From: Isoetes taiwanensis
Taxonomy: Eukaryota > Streptophyta > Lycopodiopsida > Isoetales > Isoetaceae
Assembly: GCA_021234155.1 (NCBI GenBank)
Contig: JAJEKV010000536.1
Location: 1 to 64,000 of the forward strand
Direction of reading: 5' to 3'
DNA length: 64,000 nt
Positions 24,987 through 35,066 of the stretch are shown here, piece by piece. Each line of letters begins with the position of its first letter. Positions within the stretch are counted from its first letter, which is position 1. The notes beneath the pieces were generated by a model, which was not told where the DNA came from, searched no databases, and was given only the letters and a program-made list of their open reading frames with translations. The position numbers and the translations under genes were made by a program.

Positions 24987-25868
24987 ATGAAGATTTTATC
25001 CTGGAACCTTAGAGGCATTAAAGGTCCTCTTAAAAGGAGACGAGCCATTGCTCAGATCAAGTTATACAATGCTGACATAATTCTTCTTCAAGAGATTAAG
25101 TTGCCATCTTTTGAATGTAGCAATCTAGGTGAATGGATCCACCCAAACTCCTCCTCTGTTTGGATTGAGTCCATTTGGAACTAGTGGTGGTCTTGCCATA
25201 ATATGGAAAAAGTGATATCACTCATATCTCTATTCATAATAGTCCCTCTAAAACTTGGCAAGTCATTATTCTTCCATTTCCAACTCCATCTTTGGGGTTG
25301 TTAATGTCTATGCTCCTACTTCCCCAAGTGATAGAGAACCTGTTTGGAATGAGATTAATTCATGGTTATGCACCCAAAATTTGGATAATTGGATCCTTGC
25401 TGGTGACTTTAATAATACACCCTCCCAGGAATTAAAGTTAGGGGAATAAGATCAATATGACTAGATCTGAAAAACAGGCCCGGGATTCTCTTTTTAAATG
25501 ACATGGTCCGATTTACATCCCATCTTCCCCGCTACTTTATACCTGGTCCAATAAAATGTAAAGACAAAGCCCGTGTGTACTGCATTTTGGATAGATTTTA
25601 TGTGTCCAACCCTGCCACCTCTTTCTGGGACAATAGTTATGTTTCTAGTGATAAAGGAACCTCTATCTCTGATCATCAACCTCAGTTTCTTCACACTTCT
25701 CATGTCACCAAAATCCAGAGGCAAGGAAGTACTCCTTACAAATTCAATATCTCTCTTTTAGACAATGAGAACTTCTGCTCTCAATTTGTTGCCTTCTATG
25801 AGGATCTAACTGAGAGAATGAATAATCTAGCTGCTAATAATGGGAATAGGCAGCAAAAGAATACCTTT
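24987..25868 (+). pseudogene. LINE ORF2 N-terminus: apurinic-type endonuclease
   Basis: It starts at ATG 24987 with MKILSWNLRGIKGPLKRR, the typical plant L1 endonuclease opening (Asn in WN.RG), followed by LLQEIKL (catalytic Glu). A frameshift near 25180 leads to VVNVYAPTSPSDREPVW and WILAGDFNN (GDFN motif). A later block ends in SDHQP, the terminal catalytic Asp-His. The protein ends at QQKNTF where the inversion junction lies. The reverse transcriptase that should follow, beginning EVRNQLL in the same phase, is on the other strand at 18981. Confidence 0.9.
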
Positions 25869-26404
25869 GATAGCACATCGACATTCTTGCACAAGACGAG
25901 CATGCATGCATTGCATGCGTCGCATGCATGCATCGCATGCATTTTTATTATCAGGTTGGGGATCGCTACTTAGTAGAGTTCTTCATCCACGTTTCATCGG
26001 CGCTTTCTCATCTCTCAGCAGTATCCATGGCTTCTATTCTTGATCTCATCATGGGAGGAGGGGCTTCTTCTTGCATGAGCTACTCTTTCTTGGCCATTCA
26101 TATCCTTTCTAACCTCTTCTATCTTTTGCCTTTTTGTCCAAGATAGGACAATCTTCAACCTTTCTCCTCGGATCTAGTATTTGAAGTTCTCTGGTATCGG
26201 GATGTTGTTGGTTTCATGTGAGTCGCATTGCAAAGAATGTCATCGATTCGCGTGCATTAATCGACATTCTCAAGACAAGACGAAAGCATGCATACATTGC
26301 ATGCATCGCATGCATGCATCGCATGCATTTTTAGGCCGTTCATCAGGTTGGGGATCGTTACTTAGCAGAGTTTTTCATCGACGTTTCATCGGCGCCTTCT
26401 CTTC
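25866..26404 (+). repeat. GCATGC-rich repeat block R1 (copy of 35413-35942)
   Basis: Nearly identical to 35413-35942 in direct orientation. Inside it are two copies of a ~380-bp unit. Each unit starts with a TCGACATTCT string, then GCATGCATGCATTGCATGC-type alternation and TCAGGTTGGGGATCG. The second unit stops at about 26404. A further fragment of the unit end (TATCGGGATGTTGTTG, about 26926-26965) occurs 520 bases later, so the second unit has been interrupted. Confidence 0.9.
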
Positions 26405-27444
26405 TCTCATCAGTATCCATGGCTCCCACCCTCCCCCCCCTTAAGATTGTTATTTATATGTTCATATTTGTTATAATTGTCGCGTGGCACGCGTGACCAG
26501 CCCCTCGCCTTTTCGAGGTGTAAATGTTGTTTTTTTTGTCGCGGGCGCGGTGACCAGCCCCTCGCTTCGGCGGTTTTTACGTTGGTGATGTGCAGGTCCA
26601 GGGGTGATGCGACTTCCGCATTATTCACGTGGAGCGTGGGTTTTTGTGGGAACGTTTAGCAGCCCTACGTTGTCCAAGCCTCTTGCCGAGATTTTATTGC
26701 TAGGGGTTTTCCTCGAAAACCCGAAAGGGCGGGGATTTTTAATCCCGGCGATAAGCTCTCAAAGCGGTACACTAGCCAACATCGTAGCACACAATTTTAT
26801 TTGGGGTCCGTGTTATAACTAGATATTCCCTATGTTTTTCATTTTTGAGTAGCCTCGCGATAAAAACTACCCACCCTATACCATTGTAGAAAAAACTGCT
26901 GAGATGAATGAAAAGCCTATCTATCGGGATGTTGTTGATTTCATGCGAGTCACAGTGCAAGAATGTAGGCTTTTTTTAAGGAGCTATACCTTTTTTTTAA
27001 GAAGGTGTGGTTTTTTGGGTTGCCCCTAGGGGGGCAAATCCTTGTTCATGTGGGTTTTTGGCACATTCTAGGTAAATACCAGTATATACCCAGAAGATGT
27101 GAATAACTGCTTCAAACTCATTATGGGCTGTAAATTGGCGGTCAATTACGTTGTTTGTCAGCCCCTAGGGAAACCGGCTAACCGGCTTCTTGCTCCGGCA
27201 GCTATGGCGGTCGCAGGCTTAATCAGAGCTTTGATAGCAGTGGGCTTTCTGGTTTTACAGTTCACTGCTATAATACTTGAAAGTTCAATGCTATAATACT
27301 TAAAAGCGGCAACAACTTTAGATTCAAAACAGAGCAATGCAAACTGGATCGAAACAGCAGATGGCCAAAAAGGAGCTTGGTAGCAACTGTAGGAAATGCT
27401 TAGATTCAGATCGAGGATGATAGCGGCGAGACTGCGAGGATTAC
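26405..27444. other. Sequence interrupting the repeat block, then unassigned
   Basis: It begins with a C-rich run near 26424 and contains a repeated GTGACCAGCCCCTCGC (about 26495 and 26550). Around 26860-26975 there is an open plus-strand reading containing KPIYRDVVDFMRVTVQE that overlaps the repeat-unit fragment, so the repeat may derive from a gene. No product is recognised. Confidence 0.35.
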
Positions 27445-27735
27445 ATGGTCTTCACCTTGGGTAAACATATCGGCAAATCTGAGGGCAAAAATTACTCTTT
27501 GCTTAATTCTACAGGGGATTTGCAGATCTTGGTTTCTTCCGTCATAAAATGGAATACTAACATGCAGGGACCGGCTTATGCAGCAATTTCCGACGATGGG
27601 GGCATTAATTTGAAAGCATCGAATAATTCTACAGTTTGGAAAAGCTCGGATTCATCCTTTGCAACATCGGCGCAGTGTGTTTCTAGTTCTGATCCTGCTT
27701 TTGGTAATTTTGGCCCGGTTGCAAAAATTAAATAG
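27445..27735 (+). pseudogene. Bulb-type (mannose-binding) lectin-like fragment
   Basis: The reading includes NSTGDLQILVSSVIKWNT and AYAAISDDGGINLKASNNS, then TVWKSS. This resembles the G-dL.l......W.s.t / L.dDGnl.l.......iW.S rhythm of B-lectin repeats. The critical Q-D-N-V-Y sugar-binding residues are not clearly kept. The piece has no signal peptide in frame and ends about 35 bases before the PPR fragment on the other strand. It is a gene fragment in a rearranged region. The assignment is moderate to weak. Confidence 0.45.
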
Positions 27736-28121
27736 ATAGACAGATTTTGTAATTACAGATCCTCCGCCTCCACTGGTGAGATAATCCTGCAATCATTCCA
27801 TTCCATGATAGAACATCTCGTGAGTCCATGTTGTGAAACACATATAAAGCATCTTCAACACATCCACTTTTGGAATACATGTCTATCAGGGCATTGCCGA
27901 TGTAGATATCTAAGTTGCAGCTGAATGTCACAATACTGGTATGGATACGTCTTCCCTGATTTAAGGAAGCAATTGCAGCACATGCAGTCAAAGCACAATG
28001 CAAAGTAACTTGGTTTGGCCTTGTGCCCTCACACTGCATTTGCTCAAAAAGCATTAAAGCACCATTAAAATGCTCACATTGAACATAGCCCCCGATTAAG
28101 GCACTCCACAAAACTGTATCA

Positions 28122-28295
28122 TGTTGAGGAACGGGAGAGATGAAACAAAGCAAGAATCTATAAACTCTGTATATATGGCATAAAGAATACAAAGTACATA
28201 TAGGGGCTCTGCCCCAATCACGGCTAAACCGCCGGATATGGCCGTTGGATGCCTAACTACTCTACGGTGTGGCGCATGGGCTGTAATCTCTAACA
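28122..28295 (-). repeat. 3-prime LTR of the small element
   Basis: 174 bp; on the minus strand it starts TGTTAGAGATTACAGCCC and ends TCAACA. It is preceded by the purine tract and abuts the TATCA duplication. Confidence 0.93.
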
Positions 28296-28543
28296 TCCCC
28301 TCCCAAAACTTGATGCCACAAACCTAGAATCCTCAATCATCCTGGATCCCACACAAAAGTATCCACTGTTATCTCTATAATTCTGAAAGCAAGAAAGCTC
28401 TCAAAACTTGAGTATTCCCAGCAATACAAATTCCTGAATTTATGGTCAACACATAAAGATCATCAAGGCTGACTTGTTCCTCGGATTCTGTCAAACAAGG
28501 TAATCCATGCTTCATGCAAGACACCAATCATCTTGGGCATTGA

Positions 28544-29074
28544 TCATCTAAATTCAAAATAAAGACATGAAAATAGTCTCAAACCTTGATTCTGCCAACA
28601 TAAATATGCTAGGATTTCTGCCAATGTCAGAAAGCTTTTGCCCAATTGGCTCATCAACCATTTCTGCTGCAGGTGCTTCAAATGTTCCTCAGTGGCTTTT
28701 AGACAAACTTCAACCGGTAAGCTCCCCAACTCGCACCACTTCCTTCCATCCTTGTCAATGAACAGGGTTTGATACTTAGGCTCCCTTTTGCAATAAGCCC
28801 ATCTTCGGATCAATGTCCATCTGCAATCCTCCACAGCCTTGAGCATACAGACCAATGCAAGTTTTCTGGGTTTCTCAATAATCTCATGCAATTCTGGAAT
28901 AGTTGAACCTGACTCAAGAACTTGCATTGCTTGAATCTTCAAAGCCAAGCATTCTTCACTGACTGGCAGCGCCAAATTTCCGCCATCAGCAGAATTGCCA
29001 ATGTGTCTTTCTAGGCTCTTAGCCCAACTTTTCAAGTCCTCCAAAGCAGAAGCAAGAATACTGAAAAATTCCAA
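28544..29074 (-). CDS. Second open stretch of the small LTR element
   Basis: The open frame has no ATG at its start. It continues the gag-like frame after a frameshift near 29090, since the reading EKLILGKEEGFLEFF spans that point. Composition is Leu- and Glu-rich, probably helical, with a Trp/Cys-rich middle (WTLIRRWAYCKREP). No enzymatic motif is visible. It may be the C-terminal part of the gag-like protein, or a captured host fragment; I cannot decide. Confidence 0.4.
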   Translation of the reverse strand: MEFFSILASALEDLKSWAKSLERHIGNSADGGNLALPVSEECLALKIQAMQVLESGSTIPELHEIIEKPRKLALVCMLKAVEDCRWTLIRRWAYCKREPKYQTLFIDKDGRKWCELGSLPVEVCLKATEEHLKHLQQKWLMSQLGKSFLTLAEILAYLCWQNQGLRLFSCLYFEFR

Positions 29075-29087
29075 AAATCCTTCCTCT

Positions 29088-29741
29088 TTACCAAGGATAA
29101 GCTTCTCCTATAAATGCTGCATTGACTCCTCCCCGAGGATCAATGGCTGCTCCAGGTCTATCGCTAAATCCTACTACTGCATCTGGTTTCTCCCATACTG
29201 GGCCCTTCACCAAACTTTCACCATAGGAAATCAGTTTCTCCCGCAGGCCCCTCACTGAATCCTCCAAGATCAACTTCTCATTGAAGTCCCTGATTGATTC
29301 TTGGATCATGCCTCTATCTGTAAAGAAAATCTCTTCACAGAAAAGGCTTTCTTCTTGTAAAGTAACATCGTCTTCTTTGAAGATCCGCTGCACAAAGAGG
29401 TCTGTGTTTGGATCCGCCATACACAAAATCATCTGTCTCTGCAGATTTTGTGTTGAGTCCTCGCTAGGCATCAGCTCTGGTCGATCTAGCTTCACCTTCT
29501 CACAAATGTCCCTCCTTGAAGCCTGGTACATGCGCTCATCTACATGCAAGATTTCTTCACAAAAGAAGGTTTCTTCTTGTTGAAGAATCATCCCTTCAGC
29601 TCCACTGTTTTGAAATTTCTTTTGAATCGTTGGAAGATCCTGCCCTTTTGGACTGGGACATTGGAATGCCCAATGCCCAAAATCCAAACAGTTTTTGCAC
29701 TGATCTTTCTTGAGGACATGCTTTGCCCTCCCTATAATCAT
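29088..29741 (-). CDS. Gag-like protein with one CCHC zinc knuckle
   Basis: ATG at 29741; 217 codons to a stop at 29088. A knuckle CKNCLDFGHWAFQC (residues 15-28; C-x2-C-x4-H-x4-C) fits nucleocapsid-type RNA binding. It is followed by CPSPKG. The rest contains an internal imperfect duplication: FFCEEILHVDERMYQASRRD and LFCEEIFFTDRGMIQESIRD, each followed by an EK-L-L segment. The knuckle lies at the N-terminus, unlike normal gag where it is near the C-terminus, so the capsid part is missing or replaced. It probably helps package element RNA using a partner's enzymes. Confidence 0.6.
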   Translation of the reverse strand: MIIGRAKHVLKKDQCKNCLDFGHWAFQCPSPKGQDLPTIQKKFQNSGAEGMILQQEETFFCEEILHVDERMYQASRRDICEKVKLDRPELMPSEDSTQNLQRQMILCMADPNTDLFVQRIFKEDDVTLQEESLFCEEIFFTDRGMIQESIRDFNEKLILEDSVRGLREKLISYGESLVKGPVWEKPDAVVGFSDRPGAAIDPRGGVNAAFIGEAYPW

Positions 29742-29861
29742 TATTTCTTCCCTTCAGATCCGATACAGATCTTACTTAAATTCTTGCATATGCCTCCTCC
29801 CCTTCCTCCAGGATCTACTCCATTGAGAGTCCTTCTCAAATGAAGAGAGGCTCTGATACCA

Positions 29862-30036
29862 TGTTGAAGAACGGGAGAGATGAAACAAAGCAAGAATCTA
29901 TAAACTCTGTATATATGGCATAAAGAATACAAAGTACATATAGGGGCTCTGCCCCAATCATGGCTAAACCGCCGGATATGGCCGTTGGATGCGCCCAACT
30001 ACTCTACAGTGGCAGGCAGGGTTGTAATCTCTAACA
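29862..30036 (-). repeat. 5-prime LTR of the small element
   Basis: 175 bp; on the minus strand it starts TGTTAGAGATTACAACCC and ends TTCAACA, directly followed by the initiator-Met-type primer site. It is intact relative to its partner. Confidence 0.93.
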
Positions 30037-30488
30037 TATCATGCTCAGGTATCCTTTCAAATATTGCATAAGCATACCCTAAGTGACCACACTTAGCATA
30101 CATGTCAATAAGAGAACTGCCAACAAATGCATTCGACTCTAAGCCAGCATGCAGAGCTTTGGCATGAACCCATTTTCCTTGATTGATAGTAACTCTTCCT
30201 CCCAGCTATAATAATTAATGTGACTTCATTTGGTTTTAAACCCTCCAGTTCAATCTGTGAAAAAAGTGCCAATGCTAAACTTGGACTCCCACATTCTGCA
30301 TATCCTGCAATTATTGCACTCTATGGAATTGTAACTGGCATGGGGATTCTATGAAAAACTTCACAAGCATCCTCCAAACGATCACATTTAAAATACATAG
30401 GGAACCATATAAGGCATCATCCGACTGACACCTTGCACCCAAAACAATAGCATGGATCAGTTTTCCATGATCTACAGCTAAACTGCAG

Positions 30489-32667
30489 GCTTTTTCTGGT
30501 ATGACCCCTTTGACCAGAAGTTTTGGTTCCCCAATTGTAATTCCATTACTTCTCTTATATGAGAAGGAGTTGTCTTCATAACTTTTATCTTTGGCTTTCA
30601 ATTGATCCCTTGCTGCTTTTTGTTTCTGAATCCTCTTGTAGCTGCCATTTACCTTTGTCCATTTGAAATTCTCATTTTCTGGCAATTTCTGAAATGCTTC
30701 CAACTCCTTGATGCTGTTTTCCTGAGTAACATCCCCATTGGATGACTTTTTCCTTTTACTTTACCTCCATTATTATGAGGGAGATCCCTGCTTTTTTCAC
30801 CTACATTCCCATTCAACCGCTATCTTGTGAAGTTCTCACGATGATTTATTAATCTGAATACCAAAATGTCTTTGAAAACATTTTTGGCATTGGGAAGGCA
30901 ATCCGCAGACCATCTAAGAGCTAATGATGATTCTACTCCAAAGGCATCTTTAAAAGGAATTGAGAGAGGGATATCTTTGGACAGGTCTAACTGAAAGGCT
31001 CTTGGAGGTCTCAAGGGGAGTATTCATTAGAAATGTAGGTACCAATTGAATTGAAAAGAAGCTTGAAGCATTCTTCATCCCAAGATATAGGATTAAAACC
31101 GAAAAAAAGGGATGTAGAAGCAATACAAATATTATTCATTTGGTCCATATCAAGTTTGGTGCCATTTCGTGAAGGTTAGCCGGGAGGTCTCAAATGTCAG
31201 GGACCATAGTTAAGAAAGAAATTTGCTGATCTAGCATTCCCACATTCAATCATGATATAGGGAAAGTTGAGCCAAGAAAAACATTTTGGATTATGATCCC
31301 TTTGTTTAGGTTAAGCAAGATAACCCCATAATTTATCAAGCTTAAGACCACATTTTGGACCTTGACTATGACAAAGACATTGAGACAAGGCATCAATTTT
31401 AGAATGAACAATCGGAAGATTGAGAGAAATACCATCATAGAGTCTCATTTTTCTTTCTCGGAGATAGGGATGTCTTGTCCTTTGCAATTTGCCATCCAAT
31501 TCTTCATCCGACCAGATTTCCCCCGGTGCCGCCTTTGTAACTCCATAGGGCCGGGGACTTGAGGATCGGTCGTGAGGGATGCAAAATTCCCTATGATCAG
31601 GATCAGCAGATAGATTATCCCTTAACGGGACTTTATGTGAAATTGGGTCCATTGTAGAGTCGATCGAAGCAAATTTTTCAAAATTCCCAAAGAGAATGGT
31701 GTCCCAGGCTTCTTTGAAAGGAATTTAAGCTTTGAGGACAAAGGCTCGCCCTTTGAGCTGGAAAGATTGGTGAAAGAGTGAAGAAAAGTTTAAATTTTTA
31801 GGGTTTTCCGAAATTAAAGGCCATCACAAAGGCTCAGGGTGATACAACAAAAGTAATTTGAACGAAATGAATGACTCCAAAAAGGGGAAAAAGGACAAAC
31901 AGAGAAGAGACCACTAGAAAGAACCACAATTAGCTAAAAGAGATCTGGATTGCCAAACCGTAGTTAAGATTGTTCGATTCATGATTTCTTGCAACAAAAA
32001 CCATTCAATAGTCAGGGAATCTAAAGAAAGCACTACATAACATCTTTTCCTAATTCTCTGAGTAGACCTTCACAATGATTTTTTCTTTTTCCGCCAATCA
32101 CAATTGACTCTGAAAATTCCTCATATTTGTAAAACCTTGTTGCCACCTATAAATTCTTCCAACCAAGAATTAAGCATCTCTGCTTCAATTCAACGCAGTT
32201 TAGGAACAAAGGTATACTCTTGCCAAATAAGGAATCTGAAAGAAAGTATTGGTTACTAAAGATTTCCATAATTCGAGGATGATCCCGATAGAAAAACCAC
32301 AGTAAATCTCGGCCATGCTTGAGAATTGTGAAAATTTTAACATCCATCAAAAAGCTCGGGAGCGTGAGGAATGTGTTGATGCGGCCCTCTACAAGGGCAG
32401 CCAGCCAGATGTCTTTTCAATTTCGATCCAATTCAAGCAAAATCGGAGAGTTCCAAGGAAGAATTGTCAAGAAAGGTGTTTGAAACGGGTAAAACCGAAA
32501 AAGGACAAAAACCAAGAAAAATGGCGCACGCCCATTCTGCTATCCGACTCACATCCTTGAAGATCACAAAGTAGACACTTGCTTGAAGAACCAAGGAAAG
32601 GACATTCATTGAGATCATGCAAACAAAGCAAGGAAGAGAAGGTTCAAGCAACTAGAGTTTGAAGATC
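30489..32667 (-). mobile_element. 5-prime fragment of the LINE, duplicate copy
   Basis: On the minus strand it starts at 32667 with GATCTTCAAACTCTAG, the same LINE start as at 21688. It runs through the leader and about 1.3 kb of ORF1, including the reading KDAFGVESSLALRWSADCLP. Frameshifts differ from those of the left copy. It ends at the inverted-repeat boundary. Because it shares the exact LINE start and flank, it arose by segmental duplication rather than separate insertion. Confidence 0.85.
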
Positions 32668-35037
32668 AAGAGAACGGGATACACGACAAACTCATTAGCA
32701 AAATGCCATAATCTCTACTAATACCAAGTAACTAAGTTAAACGTAAGCTCAGACCTCTTAAAACATACATTCATTATGCTTTTCCTCACGTTCAAATGAC
32801 ACTTGCATAAAACACATATAACTAATATTTCCACATATAGCACCAACAAGCATGTAAGCACACCATCAAACTCCACTAAACAATCATGTCAAAATAAGCT
32901 TTGTGAATGTAACTCTTTATCCCCACTCCAACCTTCACCCCAAGCCCCCATTTATGCTATTTTTCTTTTTTTTTTTTGGTAGCCAAAATGAAATGGATTG
33001 TTTGGGTAGGTAAGCATATTGAGATTTTTACCCTAGGGAATCATGTGGGTACAATTATACATCCTGAAATCTACCGACCGCCAACAAACGGAATAAAAAG
33101 TCTAATTGTAGACAACCTCAATAAAAAAGCTAAAACCAAGCTTTTCCACATAACAGATGGGTGGCTTCATGCCCTTTGACTAGATTTGCGCGACAAACCA
33201 ATAAAAAGCCGAAAAGTAAAGCTTTTCCACATAACAGATGGGTGGCTTCATGCCCTTAGGTGCGTAAATCTCTTTGTGAAACAACACTTGAAAGTATTTC
33301 CATGTCAAATTTAGATGACAATGTCTATAACCAAAGGTGATCTTGCCGCTTATCCAATCCCAAAAAATATGGTTTAAAATATATGGCAAATAGCAAATTG
33401 TGCGAAAAAAATATATCTCATTCTCATTGTTCTTCCAAGTTAAATTAGAATATGGACAAGATTAAAAGATCCTAAAAATAACCTAGGAACTTCTAGTTAG
33501 TGACTAATAAATTTCAAGAACTTGATTTGGTTGCATAAGACCACCTAAAATTAAGGTGTCTTACATATGAGTTGTTATACCTAGCCACCAAGGAAGCCAT
33601 TGTTATTGCCAATTTATCCGGCCTATAGGCTTCTTTTTTGTAGCAAATGTGAGGATGGAGCTTCTTTTTTGCACCAAATGTCAGGATGGAGCTTTGTATT
33701 TTATACAATCAAATGGGATTGAAGAAGCATAACCCAGAGAAGCTAAATGGATGGAGAGGAGCAGCACTACCAAGATTCTTTTTCAACAAATCTACAAACA
33801 CAAGGGAGCTATACATGGCTTCAATTGTAGGCTCCCAGAAAGGATGGCTAGAGTTTGGAGAAGGCAAAGGGGGGAAGCAAAAGAGAGGAATCAATGGAGC
33901 CACGAAGGGCATCAAAGGGGGAAGCAAAAGAGAGGAATCGACGAAACGAAGGGCTTCAACCTCGAGGAATTGCTGCTCCAAGCGGTCAGCCAGCTAAGCA
34001 GAGGCTACAGACGTGGCATGGTCCAGGCTGGCATAGAGTGTGCCCATTTTCTAGTCCAGCTCTGGAAAGAAGAGCCCGTGGCCGCAACCGGTACATGTAT
34101 AATCCGGCCTCGCATCGCTTTCTTTCAAGAAAGCCCCTCCCTTCCCTTTTCTCCCCGCCAATGGTGTATTCTTTCTCTGCCGTAATGTCCTCCCCTCAAG
34201 CTTCCTCCACCACGCCGCCTTAGGTCCTCCCATCCTTGATCTCTCAAACCAATTTATGGGTCTGCTTCATCTTTTTATTTACAGCCTTCTGACCTTTTAT
34301 GTCTCCAAGCTCCCTTTTTTGCATTTAGTTGATTTCTAGCCTATCCACAACCCTTTTTTTTTAGCAAGTATAGTTTTGACATGACACAGCGAGTGCATAG
34401 TTTGGCATGAGACTTTTTTCGCTTATATCGGGCTTGTCATTGGCTTCTCCAAGTGCCAGAACTGTGGATTAGGTCTTTGGTTTGGCGATCGAGGTTCCTT
34501 CGCGGGTTGGCGCTTTGCATTTGCAAACTACCTATTTTACGGTGCTGCCCATGGACTCAAACATGCTCCTACAAAGCATTGAGGTCTGTTTGATTTAAAG
34601 CATCGTTGGAAATCTATGTACATGACATATTCAACAAAACTTGGACTTATTCAGATTTAATAGATAGTACTTCAAGAATGCCATTATAAGAAATATGTAT
34701 TGTTTAATTCTTCTTGATTGTTATATTATTTATAAGTTCTAATTTTATAAGTTTATCCTTAAATTAAAACCTAACAGTTATCAAAATATAACACTTATCT
34801 ATTTAGAATTAAACATTCCAAGAATATAAAATTTCACTTTTCAGTGATTTAACAAATTTAATATTTAACAATCATGATAATTTCTAAATAAAATGTGATG
34901 GTTTGATAAGCCATGACTTAAAACTATTATGAGAATCTCACAATTTACAAGCTTTAACACTTTAAAAAACACTTTAAGAAAAGTTATAGTTTGAAATTAA
35001 TTAAATCAAAAAGCTAACATTTTAATTATAACTATGA

Positions 35038-35066
35038 ACTAGAACGTGTGTGCCCGGGCGATGGGC
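35038..35066 (-). mobile_element. Helitron 3-prime terminus (right arm)
   Basis: Minus-strand GCCCATCGCCCGGGC hairpin remnant (35066-35052), then a spacer and CTAGT (35042-35038). It is the inverted counterpart of 19300-19329, somewhat diverged. Here the sequence outward of the terminus continues beyond the arm into R2, so R2 may be part of the original Helitron body. Confidence 0.6.

Larger units (their letters stand above)
21688..25868 (+). mobile_element. 5-prime half of the same LINE (ORF1 and endonuclease)
   Basis: It begins right after the target duplication and contains a leader of about 840 bases, ORF1, and the N-terminal endonuclease of ORF2. It stops abruptly at TTTGA (25866-25870), where a different repeat begins. 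Added to 15312-18980 it gives a LINE of about 7.8 kb, normal for a full-length plant L1. Confidence 0.9.
28122..30036 (-). mobile_element. Complete small non-autonomous LTR retrotransposon (TR-GAG-like), 1.9 kb
   Basis: The LTRs are 28122-28295 (174 bp) and 29862-30036 (175 bp), TG...CA, with roughly ten differences between them. On the minus strand the 5-prime LTR is followed at once by TGGTATCAGAGCC (29861-29849), the primer site complementary to initiator-Met tRNA. A purine tract GGGAGGGGA precedes the 3-prime LTR. Inside are a gag-like frame with a CCHC knuckle and a second open stretch. No protease, integrase or reverse transcriptase is present, so enzymes must come from another element. 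Gag-only small elements of this plan are known in plants. The LTR contains GGGGCTCTGCCCC, a short palindrome. Confidence 0.93.
28117..30041. repeat. 5-bp target-site duplication flanking the small LTR element
   Basis: TATCA occurs at 28117-28121 and again at 30037-30041, immediately outside the two LTRs. Five bases is the size made by LTR-retrotransposon integrases. Confidence 0.93.
27772..30488 (-). pseudogene. PLS-type PPR gene fragment, split by an LTR element
   Basis: Minus-strand coding from 30488 to about 30037, then, after the LTR element, from 28121 to about 27772. The first part reads SLAVDHGKLIHAIVLGARCQ and, in other frames, AIIAGYAECGSPSLALALFS with LKPNEVTLI. The second reads TVLWSALIGGYVQCEHFNG, RPNQVTLHCALTACAAIASL and IGNALIDMYSKSGCVEDALY, which are P, L and S repeats of organelle RNA-binding PPR proteins. 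Removing the LTR element and one 5-bp duplication restores the in-frame join PEHDTVLWSALIGGY. An in-frame TAG, frameshifts and truncation at both ends (inverted repeat at 30489, lectin fragment at ~27770) show it was already broken. Confidence 0.85.

Noticed and set aside
15312-25868. Twin-priming (5-prime inversion during LINE insertion) as cause of the split LINE
   Set aside because: Twin priming joins the inverted LINE parts directly between direct target duplications. Here 2.7 kb of non-LINE DNA lies between the halves and the duplications are in inverted orientation.
25866-26404. CRISPR-like array from regularly repeated GCATGC units
   Set aside because: Units are ~380 bp with no unique spacers, in a plant nuclear context; it is an ordinary duplicated repeat.
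28122-30036. Two unrelated direct repeats instead of an LTR element
   Set aside because: Target duplication, primer site and purine tract all sit at the exact expected positions.
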